DNA from: CAZNSX01 sp964575845 | Lineage (GTDB): Bacteria; UBA8248; CAZNSX01 | Assembly: GCA_964575845.1 (NCBI GenBank) | Contig: CAZNSX010000010.1 | Span: 23,874 to 87,873 of the forward strand | Length of the DNA: 64,000 nt | Direction: 5' to 3' | Shown: piece by piece, positions 1-8,695 of the stretch | How positions within the stretch are numbered: the stretch's first letter is position 1 | Layout: every line of letters starts with the position of its first letter | Notes under the pieces: generated by a model | The model's input: only the letters and a program-made list of their open reading frames with translations | Databases searched by the model: none | Told to the model about the DNA's origin: nothing | Position numbers and translations under genes: made by a program

Positions 1-11
1 TCTCAATTTTC

Positions 12-866
12 ATGAGGGCCTTCTTATTTCTTTCCCTTGCGGGCATTCTCCTTTCCTGCTCCACCCTTGCGCTAAAGCCGGGGGAGGGGTACCTCTCGGG
101 AGAGCCCTTAGAGTTTTCGCCCAAGGAGAGCTCTGTCACCTGGATAGGGCACTCAACCGTCCTCATTCACCTGGATGGGAAAAACATTCTCACGGACCCT
201 AACTACCTGGAGAGGCTTATTTTCTTTGAGCGAAAGCAGCCTCCCGGAGTCCCCTTCAGGAGGCTTCCTCCGATAGATGCCATCCTCATTTCGCACGGCC
301 ACCTGGACCACCTGGACATCAATACCCTGAAGCTGTTTCCGAGGGAGATTCCGATCGTCCTTCCTTGGGACCTGGACAGAGTGGTGAAGGATTACGGGTT
401 TCGGGACGTAAGGGTTCTCGAGTTGTGGGAGAAGACGAGAATCGGTTCCCTTACGATAACGGCCGTTCCCGTCAAGCATTACACGGGGCGCCACCCCTTT
501 CACCTATATTCCAAATACCAGGGCTATATCATTGAAGGGAGCAAAACGGTGCTTTTCATCGGGGACTCAGGCCTCAGTGAAACCTTTCAAGAGCTGGGGA
601 AGAAATATCAGATAGACATCGCCCTCCTTCCCATAGGCACCTACAGGCCTTCATTTTTCCGGAAATACCATATGAACCCGGAGGATGCGCTCGTAGCCTT
701 TTCCTGGCTCAAGGCAAGGGAAATGGTACCCATCCACTACGACACCTTCGGTGTGGGGAGGGAGCCCTTTGGCGAGGCACCGAGGCTCCTCGGGCGAGCC
801 GCCCGGGAGCGGGGAGTGAGAGAAAGGGTCTTTATCCTCAAGCCCGGGGAAAGGAAGATTTTTTAG
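12..866 (+). CDS. metallo-beta-lactamase-fold hydrolase, lipoprotein (RomA/UlaG/NAPE-PLD-like)
   Basis: A 284-residue protein with an N-terminal lipoprotein signal whose lipobox LLSC places the acylated cysteine at residue 16, so it is probably anchored in the envelope. The metal-binding motif HGHLDH is at residues 95-100. Later family histidines and aspartates lie in VPVKHYTGRHP, FIGDSGLS and VPIHYDTF, which is the UlaG/RomA/NAPE-PLD layout. Family members hydrolyse phosphodiesters or lactones; the substrate here cannot be read from sequence. The gene starts 12 bases into the window, so its upstream context is unseen. Its stop overlaps by 4 bases the stop of the convergent RND pump gene. Confidence 0.85.
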   Translation: MRAFLFLSLAGILLSCSTLALKPGEGYLSGEPLEFSPKESSVTWIGHSTVLIHLDGKNILTDPNYLERLIFFERKQPPGVPFRRLPPIDAILISHGHLDHLDINTLKLFPREIPIVLPWDLDRVVKDYGFRDVRVLELWEKTRIGSLTITAVPVKHYTGRHPFHLYSKYQGYIIEGSKTVLFIGDSGLSETFQELGKKYQIDIALLPIGTYRPSFFRKYHMNPEDALVAFSWLKAREMVPIHYDTFGVGREPFGEAPRLLGRAARERGVRERVFILKPGERKIF

Positions 867-3800
867 AGGTCGAGAGGCGGAACTTTCAAAGACCTGGGGG
901 TGGGGTTCGGGGCAAAAACCCTTTCCTTCTCCCGGGTGGCAGGCTTTCGCCGGGAGGAAGGTGCCTTAGGTTCCCGGCCCGTTAGACTCCGGCCAAACCG
1001 CTTAACGTCCTCGATTATCATATAGGCCACAGGTATGATAACCAGGGTCAGAGCTGTGGAGAAGATAAGGCCCCAGATCATGGCATTGGCCAGCGGGCCC
1101 CAGAGCACGCTCTTAGCGCCTATCTCCAGGGCCATGGGAAGAAGGCCGAATATGGTGGTTATGGAGGTGAGCAGGATGGGCCTCAGCCTCACGCTTGTGG
1201 CCTTTAGGATAGCCCTCAGGATGTTGGGATTCTCCCGCCGGTAGCGGTTCACGAAGTCGACGAGCACGAGTGAGTCATTCACCACCACGCCCGCCAGGGC
1301 AACGAGCCCGATCATCGTCGCGAAGCTGAAATTATCACCCCGAACGAAGAGGCCCATCATCACGCCCACGCTGGCGAAAGGGATGGTGAGCATGATGATG
1401 AGGGGCTGGCTGAAGGAGCGAAACTGGGAACCCAGGATGAAGTAGATGAGGAAGATGGCCAGAGCGAATGCCTTGTAGACGGAGTAAAGAGCCTCCTGGG
1501 TCTTCTCGTACTCACCCCCGAAGCTAAGAGTATAGCCCGGATAGCCCGCCAGGAGGAGGGGGGCTCTCCGCCGGATGCGGTCATTGACGGCTTTGGAGGT
1601 GGCACCCCCTGTCAGCTCGCCCGTAACTCTCACGGCCCTCTTTCCGTCCACCCGCCTTATGCGGTCTATTCCGCGAACGAGCTCGAAGCCGGCCACCTCC
1701 TTGAGGGGAATGGCCCTCCCGCCCTCGCCGATGAGAGTGAGGGAGCCTATATCGTCGAGGCTCCTTCGGTACTCGGGGAGGAGTTTCACTAGCACGTCGA
1801 TCTCCTCATCCTGCTCGTGGAATTTCGTCGCCTCCGTCCCCTCGAAGGCAGCCCTTATGGTATCCGCCACCTCCCCGGCCGTGATGCCCCAGAGACGGCT
1901 CTTGGCCTCATCCACCCGCACCCTGAGCTCCCGCTTGCCCGGGCGGTAGTCATCGTCAATATCCACGACCCCGGGTATTTTTCGGAACTCCTCCTTAAGG
2001 CGACCGGCTATGGCTTTAAGGATGGTATAATCCTTGCCCTTCACCGCTATCTCCACCGGCGCCCCTTCGGGTGGGCCCTCCAGGATGCGCTCGAATTTTA
2101 TGGTGCGGGCCCCGACCACTTCCCTCAGGACCATGGGGCGCAGGCGGTCGATGAGCTCCACCGTCTCAAGGCGCCGCTTTCCCCGCTCCTTGAGGAGCAC
2201 GGTCGCCATTCCCAGATGGTCTCCCTGGCTTTCGGCATAGTTCTCCAACAGAAGCCCCGCATAGGTCACTGTGGATTCAACCTCCCCGTGCGGGAGCTTC
2301 ATAGCCAACTCACGCACCTGCTGGAGCACCCGGTGTGTCTCCTCGATGCTGGTCCCGGCCGGCATCCAGACCTTCACGTCAAACCGAGGAAAGGCATCCA
2401 TGTTAGGAAACATCTCGACCTTTGGCACAAGGGCCAGGGCTCCCACAAGGGATAGTACGGCAATGAGGACCGTTAGGCCCCTGTGGCGGAGCGCGGCCTT
2501 GAGAACCCGGCGGTGGAGCCGCTTGAGATATGGCAGGAAAAAGGGGCGCTCTCTTTTTTCTTTGTCAGGCCGGCCATGCTCGGCGAAGTGGGAGGGAAGC
2601 ATGAAAAAGCACTCAAAGAGCGAGGCCGCCAGGATGATGATGACAACAGTGGGTATCTGCTCTATGAAGCGGCCCATGATGCCCACAACGAGAAATAGGG
2701 GGGCAAAGGCGGCTGCTGTGGTGAGCATGGATGCCATAACGGGGAGGGTGACCTCTTTCGCCCCCTGCAGGGCCGCCCGGCCAGGGGGAATCCCCCCCTC
2801 AGCGTGCCGAACGGCGTTCTCCAGAACTATGATCGCATCATCCACGATGATGCCAAGCATCAGTATCACGGCAAAAAGCGATATGCCGTTCACGGTTATG
2901 CCGAGCCACCAAAAGAAGATGAAGGTGATGAGCAGGGTTATGGGGATTCCAATGAAGGCGAAAATTGCATTCCTCAGTCCCAGGAAGATGTAGAGGACCA
3001 GAAGGACGAGGCCCATCCCGATAAGGGCATTGCGTTGCAGGGTGAAGATTCGCTTTTTTATCTCGAGCGAGGTGTCGAATACGATGGAACTCCTTATCCG
3101 CCCGCCGAAGCGGGCCTCAAACTCCCTCAGGCGCTCCTTCACCCCCTCGATTATCCGTATGTCGTTCCCCTTCTTCTTTCTGAGGACTTCGATGAAGAAG
3201 GCCGGCTTTCCGTCGAGGGTGACTTTGAGCTTTGGGTCCTCATGGGTCATCCTCACCCGGGCCACATCCCGCAGATAGACAACCCCTCCCCTTCCGTTTC
3301 GCTTGAGGACCATACCCCCCATGTCTTCAACCCGCTCGAATTTCCCCAGGGAGCGGACCGTCACCTCCTCCCGGCCGAGCTCTACATCTCCTCCCGTGAC
3401 ATTTCGGTTTCGGTGCCCGAGCAGAGAGATGAGCTCTCCAAGACTCAGGCCATAGGCCTTGAGACGGCGGGGGTCGGCCTCCACCCAGACCTCCCGCTCC
3501 CGATCCCCCCGGATGTCGGCCTTTGCGACATCCTTTATGGTTTCAAACTCCTCGGCAAGGTCCTCCGCGATATCCTTCAGGCGGTCCTCGTCAAGGTCCG
3601 AGGCCAGAGCGACTATGGCCACGGGATAAGCTGCCACCTCGAGGCCCTTCACGTCGGGTTTTTCGGCCTCGGGCGGGAGGTCCGCCACCTTGTTCACCTC
3701 GTTCTGGAGCTCCTGGACCAGTTTGTCCAGGTCCTCCTCCTCGGCCGCAAACTCCACCACAATCGTCGAGAGGTTTTCCTGGGAGAAGGATCGGAACTTT

Positions 3801-4033
3801 TCTATCTTGGTGAGATCCTTTATCTCATCCTCGATGGGTACTGTGACGAGTTCCTCCACCTCTTGTGGGGAGAGACCCTTACACACGGTGCGGATGAGGG
3901 CTACCTGGAAGGAAACATCGGGGTCAAGGGCTCTCGGGAGCGTGAAGTATATGTAGCTTCCGAGGGCTATGATGAGAATGAGAACAAGCTTTACTAGCAC
4001 CCGCTGGCGGATGCCAAATTCCGAGATGTGCAT
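863..4033 (-). CDS. RND-family efflux transporter permease
   Basis: A 1056-residue inner-membrane proton-driven exporter of the AcrB/MexB superfamily (hydrophobe/amphiphile type by overall pattern). The first membrane helix is near residues 10-30, followed by a long periplasmic loop. The proton-relay motif GIIVDDAIIVLE is in TM4, and a second helix bundle carries ALAGVVVNDSLVLVDF. Length matches the family (about 1020-1050). It starts 3 bases after the stop of the upstream adaptor gene, so the two are co-transcribed and probably translationally coupled. No outer-membrane TolC-type gene is adjacent, so that component must come from elsewhere. The substrate is unknown. Confidence 0.95.
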   Translation of the reverse strand: MHISEFGIRQRVLVKLVLILIIALGSYIYFTLPRALDPDVSFQVALIRTVCKGLSPQEVEELVTVPIEDEIKDLTKIEKFRSFSQENLSTIVVEFAAEEEDLDKLVQELQNEVNKVADLPPEAEKPDVKGLEVAAYPVAIVALASDLDEDRLKDIAEDLAEEFETIKDVAKADIRGDREREVWVEADPRRLKAYGLSLGELISLLGHRNRNVTGGDVELGREEVTVRSLGKFERVEDMGGMVLKRNGRGGVVYLRDVARVRMTHEDPKLKVTLDGKPAFFIEVLRKKKGNDIRIIEGVKERLREFEARFGGRIRSSIVFDTSLEIKKRIFTLQRNALIGMGLVLLVLYIFLGLRNAIFAFIGIPITLLITFIFFWWLGITVNGISLFAVILMLGIIVDDAIIVLENAVRHAEGGIPPGRAALQGAKEVTLPVMASMLTTAAAFAPLFLVVGIMGRFIEQIPTVVIIILAASLFECFFMLPSHFAEHGRPDKEKRERPFFLPYLKRLHRRVLKAALRHRGLTVLIAVLSLVGALALVPKVEMFPNMDAFPRFDVKVWMPAGTSIEETHRVLQQVRELAMKLPHGEVESTVTYAGLLLENYAESQGDHLGMATVLLKERGKRRLETVELIDRLRPMVLREVVGARTIKFERILEGPPEGAPVEIAVKGKDYTILKAIAGRLKEEFRKIPGVVDIDDDYRPGKRELRVRVDEAKSRLWGITAGEVADTIRAAFEGTEATKFHEQDEEIDVLVKLLPEYRRSLDDIGSLTLIGEGGRAIPLKEVAGFELVRGIDRIRRVDGKRAVRVTGELTGGATSKAVNDRIRRRAPLLLAGYPGYTLSFGGEYEKTQEALYSVYKAFALAIFLIYFILGSQFRSFSQPLIIMLTIPFASVGVMMGLFVRGDNFSFATMIGLVALAGVVVNDSLVLVDFVNRYRRENPNILRAILKATSVRLRPILLTSITTIFGLLPMALEIGAKSVLWGPLANAMIWGLIFSTALTLVIIPVAYMIIEDVKRFGRSLTGREPKAPSSRRKPATREKERVFAPNPTPRSLKVPPLDL

Positions 4034-4036
4034 CCC

Positions 4037-5170
4037 TCAACGAACCTCAACGAGCTGGTTATCCCGAAGGTCTTCGATACCCCTTATTACATAGCGCTCC
4101 CCGGCCTTGAGTCCCGAGTGCACCTGCACCCGCGCGTCCAGGCGTCGGCCAAGGCGAAGGGAACGGAACTCCGCCCTGCTTTCCTTCACTACGAAAATTC
4201 CCTGAGAACCTCCCCGCTCCACCAGGGCCGTCTGAGGTATGAGGACCACCCCCTCGAGTCTCTCCAACGGTATGACCACCCGTGCCACCATGCCAGCCCG
4301 AAGAAGGCCCTCCGCGTTGGTGAGGGAGAGTTCCAGGGGGAAGGTCCGAGTCTTCTCATCGGCCACAGCCCCCACATAGGAGACACTACCTTTGAAGGAG
4401 CGCGCCGGCAGAGCATCCACCGTTACTTGGAGCTCTGCCCCGAGGCTGAGACGGACCACCTCGCTCTCTGAGACATCGGCTCTCACCTTTACGCGACCGA
4501 GCTCGACCAGCATTCCCACTATTGTCCCCTTTGTCACGAGCTCACCTTCGTCCACCCCTCGCTCCACAGCGTGGCCTTCGATGGGGCTCCTTATGGTGGC
4601 ATCGACGAGTTTTTTCCGGGCGAGCGCGACGGCCGCCCGGTCCTGCTCGAGAGTCGCCGCGGCGGCCTCTATATCCTCCCGCCGGGCTCCCTCCTCGGTG
4701 AGCTTCCTTTCCTCTATGGCCATGCGGAGGGCCGCCCGAGCCACCTTCATTTCTCTTTCGGCACGGTCATATTCGCTTCGTGATATGACCTTCTCACTGA
4801 AAAGACGCTTTGCCCGCTCATAGCGAGAGATAGCTTCCTCAAGTTCCGCCAGCCTGAGCTCCCGGTCATCCAGGCGCAGGAGCACCTGGCCCCGCTGCAC
4901 TATGTCGCCTTTCTCAAAAAGGACTTCTTTGACGACCCCCTCCACCTCGGACGGAACGGAGACCTCTCTCCAGGGGATTATGCTTCCAACGGCGGTTGAA
5001 GTTATGGTGAGGTTCTCGGGCGCAGCCGCCCTCACCTCCACAGGAACAGCGCGCTCACCCTCGGGGGGAGGGGAAGAGGTGGACTCATTCGAGCAGGCGC
5101 CCCCACCCAGGACCAAAAGGAGAAGGGCGAAGGGAAGAAGTTCCTTCAGTCTAGAGGCGGAGGTTTGCAT
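4037..5170 (-). CDS. RND efflux periplasmic adaptor (membrane fusion protein)
   Basis: A 377-residue HlyD/AcrA-type adaptor linking the RND pump to an outer-membrane channel. The N-terminus is a hydrophobic signal ending GGGACS, a plausible lipobox, so it is probably a lipoprotein. The split biotinyl-lipoyl half motif GDIVQRGQVLLRLD lies near residues 90-105. It is followed by a charged alpha-helical hairpin (about 105-170), the second lipoyl half and beta-barrel domains. It lies between tetR (36-bp gap) and the pump gene (3-bp gap) in a three-gene operon, so it should be de-repressed together with the pump. Confidence 0.93.
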   Translation of the reverse strand: MQTSASRLKELLPFALLLLVLGGGACSNESTSSPPPEGERAVPVEVRAAAPENLTITSTAVGSIIPWREVSVPSEVEGVVKEVLFEKGDIVQRGQVLLRLDDRELRLAELEEAISRYERAKRLFSEKVISRSEYDRAEREMKVARAALRMAIEERKLTEEGARREDIEAAAATLEQDRAAVALARKKLVDATIRSPIEGHAVERGVDEGELVTKGTIVGMLVELGRVKVRADVSESEVVRLSLGAELQVTVDALPARSFKGSVSYVGAVADEKTRTFPLELSLTNAEGLLRAGMVARVVIPLERLEGVVLIPQTALVERGGSQGIFVVKESRAEFRSLRLGRRLDARVQVHSGLKAGERYVIRGIEDLRDNQLVEVR

Positions 5171-5205
5171 GAGTGAGAGCCCTTTTCAGAGATGCGCCCC
5201 GGCGG

Positions 5206-5814
5206 CTAGCTCTTCAAGCCGCTGAAGATGAGGGCCGTCTTCTCAAGAAGGTCTTCCTCCAGGGAGTAAGAGGAGTCGAAGTCAAGCCATTTGAAAAGGG
5301 AGGAGAAGTACATTCCGTGCAAAATCTCGGCTACAGCCAGGGGGTTAGCATCCCCGCGAAACTCTCCCCGTCTCTGGCCCTCTTCTACAATCGCCCGAAA
5401 GAGCATGATGAAGCCCATTATGCTCTTGGCACCCTCATCCTTGAGGGCTCCCTTAGCCTTAAGTGCCTCCAGAGCGATAAGCTTCACAAGAGACTTCTCC
5501 CTTAGGTTCTCTTGAGCCATTGCCGCCATAATCACCCGCACCTTCTCCTCAGCGGTGTGGCTCTCGTTTATATTCTTCTCGACTATCTCCCCTACGGTCC
5601 TCAAGCGCCTTTCACCCAGATAGCCCAAGAGGGATTCCTTTTTGGGAAAATAATTGAAAAAGGTGCCTTTAGCGATATCGGCGGCTTCCGCAATCTCCTC
5701 CACACTTGTGTTCTCAAAGCCCTTGTCCAGGAAGAGGGCGACTGCTGCCTGGAAAATCCTCTCCCGGGTTTCCAGCTTCTTCCTCTCCCTGCGGCTCGGG
5801 ACAGAACGGATCAT
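5206..5814 (-). CDS. TetR/AcrR-family repressor of the efflux operon
   Basis: A 202-residue regulator with the TetR N-terminal helix-turn-helix at about residues 12-60 (ERIFQAAVALFLDKGF, then TSVEEIAEAADIAKGTFFNY). The alpha-helical C-terminal ligand-binding domain contains HGMYFSSLFKW. It is the first gene of the tetR-adaptor-RND operon. A strong promoter upstream is overlapped by inverted repeats (5868-5919), so autorepression that relaxes when a pump substrate binds is the likely control. The ATG at 5814-5812 is the only good start; the Shine-Dalgarno (SD) sequence is weak (AGGG). Confidence 0.9.
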   Translation of the reverse strand: MIRSVPSRRERKKLETRERIFQAAVALFLDKGFENTSVEEIAEAADIAKGTFFNYFPKKESLLGYLGERRLRTVGEIVEKNINESHTAEEKVRVIMAAMAQENLREKSLVKLIALEALKAKGALKDEGAKSIMGFIMLFRAIVEEGQRRGEFRGDANPLAVAEILHGMYFSSLFKWLDFDSSYSLEEDLLEKTALIFSGLKS

Positions 5815-5831
5815 CCTAGGGTGCCCTTTTG

Positions 5832-5850
5832 AGCAGAGTCTTGCTCTGCT
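5832..5850 (-). other. 7-bp stem-loop in the tetR leader
   Basis: AGCAGAG and CTCTGCT form a perfect stem around a 5-base loop, between the promoter and the tetR start codon (18 bases upstream of the ATG). No U-run follows, so it is not an obvious terminator. It could modulate tetR translation or be chance. Confidence 0.4.
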
Positions 5851-5867
5851 TGCGCGGAAGAAAACAG

Positions 5868-5927
5868 ACTGAACATAAGAATTTTGTGACCCAAGTATAA
5901 ATATAGTCTTGGGTTCAGTTTTGTCAA
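5868..5927 (-). promoter_or_regulatory. sigma70 promoter with overlapping TetR operator
   Basis: Read on the minus strand, TTGACA (5927-5922), 16 bases, then TATATT (5905-5900) make a near-consensus promoter firing into tetR. Two sets of inverted arms overlap it: ACCCAAG (5889-5895) with CTTGGGT (5908-5914), and ACTGAAC (5868-5874) with GTTCAGT (5913-5919). The outer half-site ACTGAACATAAG closely matches the complement of CTTGGGTTCAGT. The arms cover the -10 and spacer, as expected for a TetR-family autorepressor. Confidence 0.75.
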
Positions 5928-6027
5928 GGGCACAAAGGTCTTTTCAGGGTGGCTTTTATGGCGAGAACCCTTGTGCCCGCACTTCTGCTGGAGAAGCCTT
6001 TAGAGGAAATGAGGAAGGCTTTCTTGA

Positions 6028-6924
6028 TTAAGGATGTGGGGCCGGCATTCCCTTAATAAGGTTAAGGACGAAGCGCGTCTCGTTGCTTTCCTGGAGCTTT
6101 TTGGCAAGGCGGTTGAGGATGCTGTTAATGCGGATGACCCAGCTCATCTTCTGGGTATTGGCGAAGGTCCCCTGGGCCAGGCCCACAAGCTCGAACTTCC
6201 CGTCTCTGATGGCGATCACAGGTCCTCCTGAATCACCGGGGTTCAGCCCATTAGAGACCATGAAAGCGTTTTTCTCGTCGGCATCGACCTCACGGATGGC
6301 GGGAGGGGCCTGCATGGTGCTCACGATGCCCTCCCGCACGTTGAGGCCGTAGTTAAGCGGATTGCCCACAATGTAGACATAGTTCCCCATCTGGAGCTCG
6401 TCGCTGTTGCCCATAGCGTAGGGAAAGCTGGGCAGGTTAATGCCCTCTGGCAGCAGGAAAAGGGCCACATCCGTCTCCCTCTCGCGAACCAGCGACTTGA
6501 GGGGGATGAGACGGTCGCCATGCCTCAAGTAGGTGGTTTCCTTGAGCTTCTCGGCTGGCCGTACCAGTTTGCCAAGGGGAGTCGGAACGGAAAGCTCGTA
6601 ACTCGATACCACGTGGTCCACCGTGAGCAGGTAGCGGTTGCCGAGCACCGTCGCTATTCCTTCGTTTTTCTGCTTGACTATTTCTCCTTCAGTGGTCCTG
6701 AACTCGCTCTCCGTCACAACTGTCTGCATGGCTTTGGAGATGTACTCAAGGCGCATGGCCATCGGATTCACGAGGAAGGTATTGTTGTCATAGAGGCCAT
6801 CCCGGAACTGGCTCAGGTAGTCCCGAGTGGAAGCACGCGGCTCAAGACTAGCGGCACAGCCGACCAGAAGCGCCAGGGCCGCCGCCAAAGTCAAGCTTTT
6901 CTTGAAAGTTCCTGCACCCATCAT
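6028..6924 (-). CDS. trypsin-like serine protease, lipoprotein
   Basis: About 298 residues. The signal sequence ends in the lipobox LVGC, so it is probably membrane-anchored outside the cytoplasm. A chymotrypsin-fold catalytic triad is visible: His in LTVDHVVS, Asp in ETDVALFLL, and Ser in NPGDSGGPVIA. No PDZ domain follows, unlike DegP/HtrA. An upstream GTG at 6933 is in frame, but the SD AGGGAAGG (6933-6940) is correctly spaced (8 bases) only for the ATG at 6924, so that start is chosen. Proteases of this type act in envelope quality control, but the target here is unknown. The gene stands alone. Confidence 0.8.
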   Translation of the reverse strand: MMGAGTFKKSLTLAAALALLVGCAASLEPRASTRDYLSQFRDGLYDNNTFLVNPMAMRLEYISKAMQTVVTESEFRTTEGEIVKQKNEGIATVLGNRYLLTVDHVVSSYELSVPTPLGKLVRPAEKLKETTYLRHGDRLIPLKSLVRERETDVALFLLPEGINLPSFPYAMGNSDELQMGNYVYIVGNPLNYGLNVREGIVSTMQAPPAIREVDADEKNAFMVSNGLNPGDSGGPVIAIRDGKFELVGLAQGTFANTQKMSWVIRINSILNRLAKKLQESNETRFVLNLIKGMPAPHP

Positions 6925-7016
6925 TAATATCACCTTCCCTCGTCAGCTCTCTCTCTGGGGTTCCAACTTTCCCACTATTCTTTTCGATTGACCTTGAGCT
7001 TTCCTTTAGGGTCCGG

Positions 7017-7044
7017 GGCAAAAAGAAACTATTTTCTTTTTGCC
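7017..7044. repeat. perfect 12-bp inverted repeat
   Basis: GGCAAAAAGAAA and TTTCTTTTTGCC flank the 4-base loop CTAT. The repeat lies in the 490-bp region between the leftward protease gene and rightward yebC. Apart from this palindrome and the yebC promoter I see nothing else there. Confidence 0.85.
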
Positions 7045-7245
7045 GGTCAGTTCACTTTCCACCGGGGAGACTAACTGCTCGGGGAGAGAGAGGGAAAGCC
7101 GGGGTAATACTCTGGGAGGGAATACTCGATTTTTTTCCGGTCCTTGCGAATCTCTTCCTTTATCTCAGATAAGAGGGTTTCCTTCCGTAAAGCAACGCCC
7201 CATAAGTTTATCCATTTCTCTCATCCCTGGGGCTAATCGGCGCCT

Positions 7246-7274
7246 TTGACAATTTCCTACGCTCATGTTAAATT
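7246..7274 (+). promoter_or_regulatory. sigma70-type promoter of yebC-ruvCAB
   Basis: TTGACA at 7246-7251, a 17-base spacer and TAAATT at 7269-7274. Transcription would start near 7281 and leave a leader of about 134 bases before yebC. The spacing is ideal and the -35 is consensus. Confidence 0.6.
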
Positions 7275-7414
7275 TAGTCTAGCTGAAAAGCTCTCAACGC
7301 TTTCGGCATTCATAATTGAGAACATTAAACTATTTGATTTTATTCCACATCCAGTGGAGAAGAGTTCCGACTCTTGCCCCGCTTCCAGGGGGCTCTGGTT
7401 ATGAGGATTTAGCC

Positions 7415-8158
7415 ATGTCGGGTCATTCCAAATGGAGCACTATAAAGCGTAAGAAGTCTGTGGCGGACGCCAAGCGGGGACAGGCTTTCACGAAAATCAT
7501 AAAAGAGATCACGATTGCGGCCCGCTTGGGAGGGGGCGACCCCGCGTCTAACCCTCGCCTCCGCTCAGCCGTTGCCAGCGCCAAGGCCGCCAATATGCCC
7601 AATGACAATATCACCAGGGCCGTCAAGAAGGGCACTGGCGAGCTGCCGGGAACTCAGTACGAAGAGGCTGTCTACGAAGGCTATGGTCCGGGGGGGGTTG
7701 CCGTCCTGGTGGATGTGCTGACCGATAACAAGAAACGCGCCGTGGCCGACATCCGCCATTTTTTCGGAAGGTACGGGGGAAACCTGGGAGAGGCTGGCTC
7801 TGTGGCCTGGATGTTTGAAAAAAAAGGCCTCATCCTCGTGGATGAGGGCGCCGCAGGGGAGGAGGAGCTCATGGCTCTGGCTCTGGATGCAGGGGCCGAT
7901 GACCTGAAGCTAGCGGACGGGGTTTATGAGATCACCTCATCGGTGGAGGCCTTTGAGGCTTTGAACGAAGCCATAGAGGGCAAAGGCATAGAGCCAAACC
8001 TGGCGGAAGTCAGCATGATTCCCAAGGGTACGGTGAGGGTCGAGGGCAAGCAAGCCCAGCAGATGCTCCGCCTCATGGAATCCCTGGAGGACCACGAGGA
8101 TGTGCAAAGGGTCTATGCCAACTTTGACGTTCCCGAGGAGGTCATGGCGGAGGTCTGA
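7415..8158 (+). CDS. yebC: YebC/PmpR-family protein
   Basis: 247 residues from the canonical start MSGHSKW, preceded by the SD GAGGA with 7-base spacing. Upstream in-frame codons back to 7316 are not part of the family and are left out. Family landmarks include KRGQAFTKIIKEI, GGDPASNPRLR, NMPNDNITRAVKKG and the GYGPGGVAVLV loop. YebC proteins were described as transcriptional regulators and more recently as ribosome-associated factors that ease translation of difficult stretches. The gene is first in a ruvCAB operon, a very common arrangement. Confidence 0.95.
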   Translation: MSGHSKWSTIKRKKSVADAKRGQAFTKIIKEITIAARLGGGDPASNPRLRSAVASAKAANMPNDNITRAVKKGTGELPGTQYEEAVYEGYGPGGVAVLVDVLTDNKKRAVADIRHFFGRYGGNLGEAGSVAWMFEKKGLILVDEGAAGEEELMALALDAGADDLKLADGVYEITSSVEAFEALNEAIEGKGIEPNLAEVSMIPKGTVRVEGKQAQQMLRLMESLEDHEDVQRVYANFDVPEEVMAEV

Positions 8159-8191
8159 GCCCGATAGCTCGCCCCAGCCCGGAGAGCCGCC

Positions 8192-8695
8192 ATCAAGAAA
8201 GAGACAGTTAGGGTCCTGGGGGTGGACCCAGGCCTGTTGCTAACCGGTTACGGGGTAGTGGAGGGAAGCAAAAGGGGAGTTCGTCTCCTTGAGGCGGGGA
8301 CCATTCGGAGCCCCCGCTCTCAGGGACTGACCGAGCGGCTCGAGGCACTTTACAAGGGCCTGAGGGAGGTTCTTTCCGAGTTCTCCCCCCAGGTTATGGC
8401 TCTGGAAGAGCTCTACTCTCATTATCGCCACCCTCGCACAGCCATCCTCATGGGCCATGCCCGCGGGGCCCTGCTCCTGGCCGCCGCCCACGAGAGAGTG
8501 GCAGTGAAAAGTTTTTCAGCTACCCGGGTAAAAAGTGCCGTTTCCGGCTCGGGGCGTGCCAGCAAGCACCAGATCCAGCGTACTGTTATGAGCCGGCTGA
8601 ACCTCAAGAAGCTTCCCCATCCACCCGATGTGGCTGACGCCATAGCCATCGCCCTCTGCTGTCTTGAGACCTCTGCCCTGCCCCTTTCAACATGA
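8192..8695 (+). CDS. ruvC: RuvC Holliday junction endonuclease, probable ATC start
   Basis: RuvC cuts four-way junctions together with RuvAB. The recognisable protein begins VRVLGVDPGLLLTGYGV. The first catalytic Asp is in GVDPG, the Glu is in ALEELY, and the C-terminal Asp pair is in HPPDVADAIAIA. The first conventional start in frame is GTG 8222, but that would leave Asp as residue 2 and delete the first beta strand. The frame is open from 8168 and holds no ATG, GTG or TTG before 8222. ATC at 8192 has the SD GGAG at 8181-8184 with 7-base spacing and yields 167 residues, near the family length of about 165-175. The stop overlaps ruvA by 4 bases. Confidence 0.85.
   Translation: MKKETVRVLGVDPGLLLTGYGVVEGSKRGVRLLEAGTIRSPRSQGLTERLEALYKGLREVLSEFSPQVMALEELYSHYRHPRTAILMGHARGALLLAAAHERVAVKSFSATRVKSAVSGSGRASKHQIQRTVMSRLNLKKLPHPPDVADAIAIALCCLETSALPLST

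Noticed and set aside
2804..3997. Long plus-strand frame opposite the RND gene, and similar long antisense frames (for example 56349-57704, 35577-36023, 37477-38466)
   Set aside because: They are mirror frames of well-identified genes, caused by high GC, and have no domain signatures.
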